This document shows, one piece after another, positions 22,113-27,741 of a stretch of 27,741 nucleotides of DNA; the stretch's first letter is position 1, and each line of letters starts with the position of its first letter. The stretch is taken from contig UREZ01000016.1 of the NCBI GenBank assembly GCA_900547025.1, forward strand, positions 1-27,741, given 5' to 3'. Position numbers and translations under genes: made by a program. Source of the stretch: an uncultured Collinsella sp. Its GTDB lineage: Bacteria > Actinomycetota > Coriobacteriia > Coriobacteriales > Coriobacteriaceae. The notes below the pieces were generated by a model. The model saw only the letters and a program-made list of their open reading frames with translations, was not told where the DNA came from and searched no databases.

Positions 22113-23276
22113 ATGCAGGCATCGCAGCGTCTCGACCGCTTTGGCGCGGAGGTCTTCGCCTCGCTCAACAACAAGCTTCTCGCGCTGAAGGCTCAGGGCA
22201 AGACCATTTACAACATGAGTGTGGGCACGCCCGACTTTAAGCCGTACGACCATGTGGTCAAGGCGCTCACGCAAGCAGCCCAAGATCCCGAGATGTGGAA
22301 GTATGCCCTGCGCGACCTGCCCGAACTCAAGCAGGCCGTGTGCGATTACTATGAGCGTCGCTTTGGCGTTTCGGGTATTACGCCGTCTATGGTGCAGTCG
22401 TGCAACGGCACGCAGGAGGGCGTGGGCCATTTGGGCCTGGCCCTGCTCGATCCGGGTGACACCATTCTGGTTCCCGATCCGTGCTACCCGGTCTTTGAGG
22501 CGGGTGCCAAGATTGCCGATGCCAAGCTCGAGTACTATCCGTTGGTCGCCGAGCATAATTACCTGCCCTATGTGGCGGGCATCGATCCCGAGGTGGCCGA
22601 CCGCGCCAAGTATATGATCGTGTCGCTGCCCGCCAACCCGGTGGGCTCGGTGGGCACGCCCGAGATCTACGAGGAGATTATCGCTTTTGCCCGCGAGCAC
22701 GACCTGCTCATCGTCCATGACAACGCGTACTCCGACATCGTGTTCGACGGCGAGCCGGGCGGCAGCTTCTTGCAGTATCCCGGCGCGCTCGAGGTGGGCG
22801 TTGAGTTCTTCTCGCTCTCCAAGTCGTTTAACGTCACCGGTGCGCGTATCGGCTTTTTGGTCGGCCGCGAGGATGTGGTCTCGGCCTTTGCCAAGCTGCG
22901 CAGCCAGATCGACTTTGGCATGTTCTTCCCGATCCAGAAGGCCGCCATCGCGTGCCTTAATGGCCCGCGCGATGAGGTCGAGGCGCAGCGTCTGAAGTAC
23001 CAGGAGCGTCGCGATGCCCTGTGCGACGGTCTTGAGGGCCTGGGCTGGGAGCGTCCCAACGCGCATGGTTCTATGTTTGTGTGGGCCAAGCTTCCCGGTG
23101 GTCGCACCGATTCCATGGCGTTTTGCGAGGAGCTCATGGAGAAGGCCGGCGTTGTGGTGACGCCGGGCGCGAGCTTTGGCCCTTCGGGCGAGGGGCACGT
23201 GCGTATGGCGCTGGTCCTGCCGCCCGATCAGATCGCTTTGGCCGTCGAGGCCATTCGCGAGGCGGGCCTGTATTAG
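22113..23276 (+). CDS. Class I/II pyridoxal-phosphate aminotransferase
   Basis: A 387-residue fold-type I aminotransferase. Landmarks are MSVGTPDFKPYDHV (substrate-binding start), CNGTQEGVGHLGLALLDPGD, VPDPCYPVFEAGA, SLPANPVGSVGTPE, VHDNAYSDIVFDG and the PLP lysine K237 in SLSKSFNVTGARIG. A C-terminal GMFVWAKLP-like segment and VRMALVLPPDQI close the fold. The overall pattern is nearest to the LL-diaminopimelate, aspartate and alanine aminotransferase group of Firmicutes and Actinobacteria. Substrate is not assigned. AAAGGTGG lies before ATG 22113, 21 codons into a longer open frame. It lies between nadE and ldh with separate leaders, so it is probably its own unit. Confidence 0.9.
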   Translation: MQASQRLDRFGAEVFASLNNKLLALKAQGKTIYNMSVGTPDFKPYDHVVKALTQAAQDPEMWKYALRDLPELKQAVCDYYERRFGVSGITPSMVQSCNGTQEGVGHLGLALLDPGDTILVPDPCYPVFEAGAKIADAKLEYYPLVAEHNYLPYVAGIDPEVADRAKYMIVSLPANPVGSVGTPEIYEEIIAFAREHDLLIVHDNAYSDIVFDGEPGGSFLQYPGALEVGVEFFSLSKSFNVTGARIGFLVGREDVVSAFAKLRSQIDFGMFFPIQKAAIACLNGPRDEVEAQRLKYQERRDALCDGLEGLGWERPNAHGSMFVWAKLPGGRTDSMAFCEELMEKAGVVVTPGASFGPSGEGHVRMALVLPPDQIALAVEAIREAGLY

Positions 23277-23282
23277 AAAGTT

Positions 23283-23308
23283 GTTTCGGCTCGTCAATAG
23301 CTCGAAAC
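23283..23308 (+). terminator. Weak hairpin after the aminotransferase gene
   Basis: GTTTCG-GCT (23283-23291) pairs with AGC-T-CGAAAC (23299-23308), about 9 bp with one bulge. It lies 7 nt after the stop; no clean T-run follows. Confidence 0.35.
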
Positions 23309-23420
23309 CGATTTCGTGCAGTTATTTTACGAATCCTGCAAATAATTTCGGTAAACGGTCGATATTTGGCTGCGAATAGGAGCATAATCAAAGTCCCGAT
23401 TGGATGTATTGGGATTACGG

Positions 23421-23454
23421 CAAGCCGCTCGGGTCGTTCCCGGGCGGCTTGTTT
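23421..23454 (+). terminator. Terminator-like hairpin in the ldh leader
   Basis: CAAGCCGCTCGGG (23421-23433) pairs with CCCGGGCGGCTTG (23439-23451) over 13 bp with one G-U pair and a 5-nt loop, then TTT. It ends 23 nt before the ldh start codon. No promoter fits between it and the gene, so it is transcribed as part of the ldh leader or must be read through. Confidence 0.6.
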
Positions 23455-23477
23455 GTGGAGAGAGATGGGAGTTTCTA

Positions 23478-24428
23478 ATGGTTAACGAGAAGAAGGTCGC
23501 TATTGTCGGCTGCGGTTTCGTCGGTTCGTCGTCGGCGTTCGCGTTGATGCAGAGCGGTCTGTTCTCCGAGATGGTCCTCATCGACGTGGACAAGAACCGC
23601 GCCGAGGGTGAGGCCCTGGATATCGCGCACGGCATGACGTTTGCCGAGCCGATGAAGATCTATGCCGGCGATTACTCCGATGTCGCCGACGCCGCCATGA
23701 TCGTCGTCACCGCTGGCGCTGCCCAGAAGCCCGGTGAGACCCGTCTGGACCTGGTCAACAAGAACGTCAGCATCTTTAAGTCCATTATCCCCGAGATTAA
23801 GAAGTCTGGCTTCGACGGCATTCTGCTAATCGTCTCCAACCCGGTCGATGTTCTGACCTATGCCGCCATCAAGATGTCCGGCTTGCCCGAGGGCCATGTC
23901 ATCGGCTCCGGCACCGTGCTCGACACCGGCCGTCTGCAGCAGATGCTTGGCGCTCACGTCGAGGTTGACCCGCGCGACGTTCAGGCCTACGTCATGGGTG
24001 AGCACGGCGACTCCGAGTTTGTCGCTTGGTCCAGCGCTCAGGTTGCCGGCGTGCCGCTGAACACCTTCTGCGAGCTTCACGGCCACCTGGAGCATGAGGC
24101 TGCTGAGAAGCGCATCGCCGAGGACGTCAAGAACTCCGCCTACACCATCATCGAGAAGAAGCACGCTACCTACTATGGCGTTGCCATGGCCGTCAAGCGC
24201 ATCTGCACTGCCGTCATGCGCGATGAGCAGACCGTTCTGCCCGTCTCCTCGCTCATGGTGGGCGAGTACGGCCTGTCCGATCTTGCCATCTCCATGCCGA
24301 CCGTCGTTGGCCGCGACGGCGTTGTCTGCCGCGTCCCCGTGCCGCTGGACGATGACGAGCAGCATGAGCTCACCGCCTCCGCCAAGGCCCTCAAGGACAT
24401 CATCGACAGCGTCGACTTCTCCTGCTAA
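23478..24428 (+). CDS. ldh: L-lactate dehydrogenase
   Basis: A 316-residue NAD-dependent enzyme that reduces pyruvate to L-lactate to regenerate NAD in fermentation. The Rossmann motif is VAIVGCGFVGSSSAFAL (7-23), and D38 region MVLIDVDKN binds the adenosine ribose. GAAQKPGETRLDLV has Gln where malate dehydrogenases have Arg, the lactate-type choice. Catalytic His is H176 in MGEHGDSEF, and GTVLDTGRLQ supplies the Asp and Arg. Length is typical. GGGAG precedes ATG 23478 within a longer open frame. A strong terminator follows. I see no clear Rex-type operator in the leader. Confidence 0.95.
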   Translation: MVNEKKVAIVGCGFVGSSSAFALMQSGLFSEMVLIDVDKNRAEGEALDIAHGMTFAEPMKIYAGDYSDVADAAMIVVTAGAAQKPGETRLDLVNKNVSIFKSIIPEIKKSGFDGILLIVSNPVDVLTYAAIKMSGLPEGHVIGSGTVLDTGRLQQMLGAHVEVDPRDVQAYVMGEHGDSEFVAWSSAQVAGVPLNTFCELHGHLEHEAAEKRIAEDVKNSAYTIIEKKHATYYGVAMAVKRICTAVMRDEQTVLPVSSLMVGEYGLSDLAISMPTVVGRDGVVCRVPVPLDDDEQHELTASAKALKDIIDSVDFSC

Positions 24429-24461
24429 ATCAAGCTCGCTAGAGCGAAAAGCTACAATGAA

Positions 24462-24495
24462 GGCGTCCGGGTCCACACGGCCCGGGCGCCTTTTT
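24462..24495 (+). terminator. Terminator after ldh
   Basis: GGCGTCCGGGTC (24462-24473) pairs with the 3' arm ending at 24490 (GGCCCGGGCGCC), 12 bp with two G-U pairs, followed by five T. A repeat element starts at the next base. Confidence 0.85.
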
Positions 24496-24524
24496 GGTGC
24501 AAAGTAACCTGACCCCAATGCACC
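24496..24524 (+). repeat. 29-bp GGTGCA repeat, copy 1
   Basis: Begins GGTGCAAAGTAACCTG and ends TGCACC, so the ends are a perfect 6-bp inverted repeat. It directly follows the ldh terminator and precedes the DUF2974 gene. Copy 2 (25709-25737) matches at 25 of 29 positions. Confidence 0.75.
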
Positions 24525-24542
24525 ATAGTTGATGGGAGGGCC

Positions 24543-25703
24543 ATGTCGGATTCGCCTAATTTTTTGACCTATGCCCAGACAGCGTTTGATCCGTTTGAGG
24601 AACGGCCGTTCTGCGCGGTGGATAGCCTGGTCTTTGCGTGGTTGTCCTATTTGCGTTTGCCGGGTGATATGGCGGAGCTGACGAACTGGCAGGGCCTAGA
24701 CGTACGCGAGCTGCTGCGCGCCGAGTGCTACCAAGACATGATTGGCGACCTGTGGGATCCGGAGGGGAGTCGTGCCCTGTTGGAGGCTGTGGCAGCAAGC
24801 CCTCGCTACCGTGGCGTTCGTGTTTGCGGCTATCGTAGCGTGAGTGATGCCGAGACAACGGAGCAGTTTGCGGCCATGACGTTCCGATTTCCGGCGGGGT
24901 TTAGCTATCTTGCCTTCCGGGGGACCGACAGCACGATTGTGGGCTGGAAAGAGGACTTTAACATGGCGTTCCGGTGTCCTGTGCCGGCCCAGGAATCCGC
25001 GGCGCGTTATGTAGACGAGGCGGCGGATGCGATTGACGGGCCGCTTTTGTGCGGAGGTCATTCCAAGGGTGGAAACCTTGCGGTGTACGGTGCGGCGATG
25101 TGCCCCGATGTCGCCCGTGAGCGAATCGAACGGGCGTATTCCCATGATGGTCCGGGCTTCGTCGAGGAGTTTCTGAACGGCAACGCCTTTGCCGATCTTT
25201 CCGGTAGAATCGACAAGACGCTACCTCGGTCGTCGATTTTTGGCATGATGTTCGAGACACAGGAGGACTATGCCATCGTCGAGAGCACTGAGTTCAGCCT
25301 GCTGCAGCACAATCCCTTTAGCTGGGTGGTTGATGGTCGCGACTTCGTGTACTGTGAGCGCCTGTCCGCCGGTGCTCGATACGTTGATGGCTCCATTCGC
25401 GAGATGCTGCTTGCGGTGTCGCCTAGCGAGCGCGAGCGTTTTGTAGATGCGTTGTTCTCCGTGTTTGAGGCTACGGGTGCTGAGCGGTTTGCGGATATCG
25501 CTGGGAATCTGCGCGAGAGCCTGCCCGTGATGCTCCAGGCTGCGCAAGGCTTTGACAAGGATACGCGACGCTTTGTCTCGCAGACCATCGCGGCAATCCT
25601 AAAATGCGCGCTGCTGCCCAAACGACCCCAGATCGACATGCCCGCAGCCGGTAAGAGTTTGGCAGAACAACTCGAGGCGTGGCAGTCCGAGCTCCTGCGC
25701 TAG
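24543..25703 (+). CDS. DUF2974 / Mbeg1-like alpha/beta hydrolase
   Basis: A 386-residue lipase-fold protein. FSYLAFRGTDSTIVGWKEDFNMAF is the family signature strand/loop, and the nucleophile elbow is GGHSKGGNLAVYGA with S174. SHDGPGF follows. N-terminal residues 15-45 (FCAVDSLVFAWLSYLRLPG) are also typical of DUF2974. No signal peptide is present, so it acts in the cytosol or at the inner face of the membrane. The substrate is unknown; relatives are only called Mbeg1-like. GGGAGG lies before the ATG. It stands alone between two copies of a small repeat, with ldh and a nucleoid-associated protein gene as neighbours. Confidence 0.85.
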   Translation: MSDSPNFLTYAQTAFDPFEERPFCAVDSLVFAWLSYLRLPGDMAELTNWQGLDVRELLRAECYQDMIGDLWDPEGSRALLEAVAASPRYRGVRVCGYRSVSDAETTEQFAAMTFRFPAGFSYLAFRGTDSTIVGWKEDFNMAFRCPVPAQESAARYVDEAADAIDGPLLCGGHSKGGNLAVYGAAMCPDVARERIERAYSHDGPGFVEEFLNGNAFADLSGRIDKTLPRSSIFGMMFETQEDYAIVESTEFSLLQHNPFSWVVDGRDFVYCERLSAGARYVDGSIREMLLAVSPSERERFVDALFSVFEATGAERFADIAGNLRESLPVMLQAAQGFDKDTRRFVSQTIAAILKCALLPKRPQIDMPAAGKSLAEQLEAWQSELLR

Positions 25704-25708
25704 TCATT

Positions 25709-25737
25709 GGTGCAAAGCAACCTGTCCCCGATGCGCC
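25709..25737 (+). repeat. 29-bp GGTGCA repeat, copy 2
   Basis: Begins GGTGCAAAGCAACCTG and ends TGCGCC, so its ends still pair by a G-U in RNA. It starts 5 nt after the stop of the DUF2974 gene. The four differences from copy 1 are scattered (positions 10, 17, 22 and 27 of the unit). Confidence 0.75.
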
Positions 25738-25770
25738 AATCTTCGATGCGCTTGGGGCGGGTTCGACCGC

Positions 25771-25776
25771 TATACT
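25771..25776 (+). promoter_or_regulatory. -10-like box before the nucleoid-associated protein gene
   Basis: TATACT lies 38 nt before the start codon. No convincing -35 is found at the right distance. Confidence 0.35.
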
Positions 25777-25814
25777 GATTCGTGCTCAATTCGATCTAGA
25801 ACGGAATGCCGTAT

Positions 25815-26819
25815 ATGAAAATCAATCACGCGATTCTGCATATCCTGGACTTTGACTCTGCCGTCAACGTCATGAGCCAGCGCGAGCTCGATATCGAGAG
25901 CCGTACCGTGCGTAATTTCGTAACCACGCACCTGCGGCGCGCTCGTACCTCGGCTGATAACAAGCGTGCCACGTTTGCCGAGAACTCCGCATTCGGCGGC
26001 GAGCTCAAGGGCTATTTCTTTGGCGAGCGCGAGTTCGTGGACCTGTCGCAGCAGATTGCGGAGTTTATCTCCTCCGAGCTCACCAAAGCCGAGAAAGCCG
26101 AGTCTACCGATGTGCTCGTGGCTGATTTTGACGACGATGAGGATGCCCGCTGGTTTGCCGTGATGCTGCTGGGCTCCAAGCAGGCTTTTATGCACGAGGT
26201 GGGTCGCGAAGAGGGCGAGGTGCGCAACGACATTGCGCGCCACTACGCCATTCTGCCGAATCCCTCGCAAAAGGTGCCGAGCTATGCAATCGTGCGTGCA
26301 AGCACCATGGAGATCGGCTATGTGGATAAGAAGCGCAAGATTGCCGGCGAGGATCGCATGCTCATTCCCGATGGCCTGCTGCAGTGCGACACGGGGGTAT
26401 CGGGCAAGGAGGTCATCGACACCGTGACGCGTGTGGTCGAGGAAGTCGCCGAGGAGCACGGTGCCAACACGGCTGTAGCACTCGCCAAGGTTAAGGCTGC
26501 TGTTGCCGAGAAAGTTGAGGATGACGAGGAACTGCCCCCTTGGGATATCGTCGATGAGGTCTTTGAGGACGAGCCGGTCATCAAGGAGAGCGTGCGCGCG
26601 GCACTGACCGAGGAGAAGGTTCCCGAGCGCGTTCCCGTGGAGCGCAAGCAGGTCGAGCGCGCGGCCGTGCGCAATCACAAGATTCGTACCGATACGGGCA
26701 TCGAGATCAGCTTCCCGGCCGAGATGGGTTCGAACTCCGAGTACATCGAGTTTGTCAACGAGCCCAACGGCCTCATCTCCATCGAGCTCAAGAATATCGG
26801 CAGCATCGAGAATCGATAA
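25815..26819 (+). CDS. Nucleoid-associated protein, NdpA/YejK (37 kDa) family
   Basis: A 334-residue cytosolic protein of the NA37 family. The opening INHAILHILDFDSAV, then LVADFDDDEDARWFAVMLLGSKQAFMHEV and a C-terminal IEISFPAEMGSNSEYIEFVNEP block are typical. An acidic stretch (EKVEDDEELPPWDIVDEVFEDEP) separates the two parts. Family members associate with the nucleoid; E. coli YejK binds DNA-related complexes, but the role is poorly defined. The start at 25815 is preferred because it allows a weak ACGGA site; ATG 25806 is three codons earlier and cannot be excluded. It is followed closely by the AT-rich toxin-antitoxin control region. Confidence 0.85.
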   Translation: MKINHAILHILDFDSAVNVMSQRELDIESRTVRNFVTTHLRRARTSADNKRATFAENSAFGGELKGYFFGEREFVDLSQQIAEFISSELTKAEKAESTDVLVADFDDDEDARWFAVMLLGSKQAFMHEVGREEGEVRNDIARHYAILPNPSQKVPSYAIVRASTMEIGYVDKKRKIAGEDRMLIPDGLLQCDTGVSGKEVIDTVTRVVEEVAEEHGANTAVALAKVKAAVAEKVEDDEELPPWDIVDEVFEDEPVIKESVRAALTEEKVPERVPVERKQVERAAVRNHKIRTDTGIEISFPAEMGSNSEYIEFVNEPNGLISIELKNIGSIENR

Positions 26820-26842
26820 GGCTTTTTACTTTTGAATAAAAG

Positions 26843-26884
26843 TCTGGATTATTTTTTGAAGTATACTTTGAAATATAATCCAGA
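26843..26884 (+). promoter_or_regulatory. Toxin-antitoxin operator/promoter
   Basis: Inverted repeat TCTGGATTA (26843-26851) / TAATCCAGA (26876-26884), perfect over 9 bp with a 24-bp centre containing GTATAC. A consensus -10 TATAAT (26874-26879) overlaps the right arm. A direct GATTATTTTTTG repeat (from 26847 and 26883) extends toward the ribosome binding site. The region is far richer in A+T than its surroundings, as is common for autoregulated antitoxin promoters. Confidence 0.65.
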
Positions 26885-26903
26885 TTATTTTTTGGAGGTC
26901 AAA

Positions 26904-27254
26904 ATGTCCCCACTCGTTCTGGAAAAACCGGTGTTTACAAAAGACCAGGTTGTTTCTGCTACCGAAGCAAGCAAGTCCTTATCCGCCATTCGTAAACGCG
27001 CAAAACGCGCGCCTCAGTTCATTGCTGATCATAATGATATCGATACCGTGATTATCGACTATGCTGCCTATGAGGAAATGTACGGCGCGCTGCAGTATCT
27101 GCATGAACTTGAGATAAATCGCATCGCTGCGGATCGAGTCAAGCATGGTCCGCATGAGTTTGTTCCGTTTGAGGACGCCTTAACTGCCGAGGAGCTCGCG
27201 GAGCTTGAGTCGATGGATTCGGACGCGATTCCCGACGAGGATCTTTTCGAATGA
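26904..27254 (+). CDS. Type II antitoxin, Phd/YefM-like
   Basis: A 116-residue protein. VVSATEASKSLSAIRKRAKRAPQFIADHNDIDTVIIDYAAYEEMYGAL (in order, residues 14-61) follows the Phd/YefM layout: DNA-binding N-terminus, then the conserved strand ending in a Y-x-x-Y-type helix. The acidic C-terminus (EELAELESMDSDAIPDEDLFE) is expected to wrap the toxin. TTGGAGG lies before ATG 26904; a TTG start at 26832 is rejected. It overlaps the toxin gene by ATGA, so the two are co-translated. It likely represses the promoter at 26843-26884. Confidence 0.85.
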   Translation: MSPLVLEKPVFTKDQVVSATEASKSLSAIRKRAKRAPQFIADHNDIDTVIIDYAAYEEMYGALQYLHELEINRIAADRVKHGPHEFVPFEDALTAEELAELESMDSDAIPDEDLFE

Positions 27255-27595
27255 GCGGGCATTTTGTTGTCGGCTTTTTGAATCGAGACGTCGAGAAGGA
27301 ATATCAAAAACTAGATGGATCCCAGCGCAGGCTCGTCCGTATTGCCGTCGCAAAATTAAAGACGCGCGCTGATGAAATCGGAACGCCGCTTCACGGCGAG
27401 CTCGCCGGCTGCAAAAAGATTAAATGGCGGAATGCGGGACTCAGAATGGTTTTCCGAATCCGAGAGGACGGAATGGTTGAGATTGCCGAGATTGTGGCAA
27501 TAGGGCGGCGCGATCGTTCCGAGGTCTATAAGACGGCCGTAGGGCGTCTGTCAAAGCAACCCGCCATGGTTGAATACGATGGAACCCTGAGATAA
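27251..27595 (+). CDS. Type II toxin, RelE/ParE superfamily
   Basis: A 114-residue protein. GTPLHGELAGCKKIKWRNAG, then LRMVFRIREDGMVEIAEIVAIGRRDRSEVYK, is the RelE/ParE fold order: a helix pair, then strands with basic residues ending in an Arg-rich helix. Such toxins cleave ribosome-bound mRNA or inhibit gyrase; which applies is not visible. The start overlaps the antitoxin stop by 4 nt. The C-terminal tail after VYKTAVGRL is longer than in E. coli RelE. Confidence 0.85.
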   Translation: MSGHFVVGFLNRDVEKEYQKLDGSQRRLVRIAVAKLKTRADEIGTPLHGELAGCKKIKWRNAGLRMVFRIREDGMVEIAEIVAIGRRDRSEVYKTAVGRLSKQPAMVEYDGTLR

Positions 27596-27632
27596 AGAAG
27601 GCCGAAGTCCCGGGCGGGGCTTCGGCCTTCTT
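27595..27632 (+). terminator. Terminator after the toxin gene
   Basis: AAGAAGGCCGAAG (27595-27607) and CTTCGGCCTTCTT (27620-27632) form a perfect 13-bp stem. It starts at the last base of the toxin stop codon. The downstream T content is low, but the 3' arm ends in TTCTT. Confidence 0.8.
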
Positions 27633-27643
27633 GCTTGGGGCTT

Positions 27644-27741
27644 AATTACGCTACAGGTTGAGCGTACGTCAGCGAAAACGCCCCAGAGCGAGCAAGGTGA
27701 CGTGAAAGAGGAGGGCATTGACCTTCTGGTCATGCCCGACG
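27644..27741 (+). repeat. Partial second copy of the palindromic intergenic element
   Basis: AGGTGACGTGAAAGAGGAG (27695-27713) matches the minus strand of the element at 17229-17364, with a 13-nt exact core (CGTGAAAGAGGAG). As in that copy, it is followed by a hairpin with a TTC-starting loop (GGGCATTGACC / GGTCATGCCC) and then CGACG. AGCGA and GCCCCAG blocks lie upstream in both, in the same order but at different spacing. The element runs off the window end. No gene is seen here. Confidence 0.5.

Noticed and set aside
22032..23297. 421-codon minus-strand frame opposite the aminotransferase
   Set aside because: Shadow of a well-supported gene, with Arg/His-rich low-information translation.
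23277..23420. Rex operator in the ldh leader
   Set aside because: I looked for a TTGTGA-type inverted repeat and found no convincing match.
1..27741. CRISPR arrays, tRNAs, rRNAs, insertion sequences
   Set aside because: No regularly spaced repeats, cloverleaf-like genes, rRNA segments or transposase frames were recognised.

Overview
The window looks like chromosomal DNA from a high-GC, Gram-positive, anaerobic gut actinobacterium of the Coriobacteriia. Collinsella or a close relative is my best guess. The basis is GC-rich codon use, strong GGAGG-type ribosome binding sites, an L-lactate dehydrogenase, an SdpRI pair and the overall gene repertoire. The genus is an inference, not a search result. 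Most genes are on the + strand. I see no tRNA, rRNA, CRISPR array, transposase or prophage gene.

Region 1 (1-12292) starts with a HAD phosphatase, followed by a catabolic locus: a GntR/UTRA repressor, a YfcC-type carrier, a YtcJ-like amidohydrolase, and FrlC-, FrlB- and FrlD-like proteins. It continues with a second FrlD-like kinase, a COG2159-type amidohydrolase-like protein, a YjbQ-family protein, a BtpA-family protein and an FGGY kinase. The regulator, epimerase, SIS deglycase and PfkB kinase repeat the logic of the enterobacterial frl (fructoselysine) operon. I therefore read the locus as one that imports an intact Amadori-type sugar-amine conjugate, phosphorylates it and splits it. The extra genes suggest a modified or different conjugate. 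A terminator-like hairpin between the two kinases divides the locus, and a perfect 10+10 bp palindrome lies just after the probable promoter.

Region 2 (12304-15426) has the minus-strand pair tcdA-tatD. A 28-residue holin-like peptide gene is also on the minus strand, with a candidate convergent antisense RNA, which suggests a type I toxin-antitoxin locus. The divergent sdpR-sdpI operon follows.

Region 3 (15518-19811) has ettA, a large imperfect palindromic intergenic element, and two minus-strand genes of unknown function: one with an Ala/Pro/Glu-rich linker, the other membrane-bound with a Ser/Gly/Thr-rich tail.

Region 4 (20015-27741) has glutamine-dependent nadE, a class I/II aminotransferase, ldh, a DUF2974/Mbeg1-like hydrolase flanked by two copies of a 29-bp GGTGCA repeat, an NdpA-type nucleoid-associated protein, and a type II toxin-antitoxin pair with its own AT-rich operator/promoter. 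A terminator and part of a second palindromic element end the window. Terminator-like hairpins lie directly before the ribosome binding sites of three genes (7736, 22113, 23478), a pattern that suggests leader attenuation or 5'-end structures.
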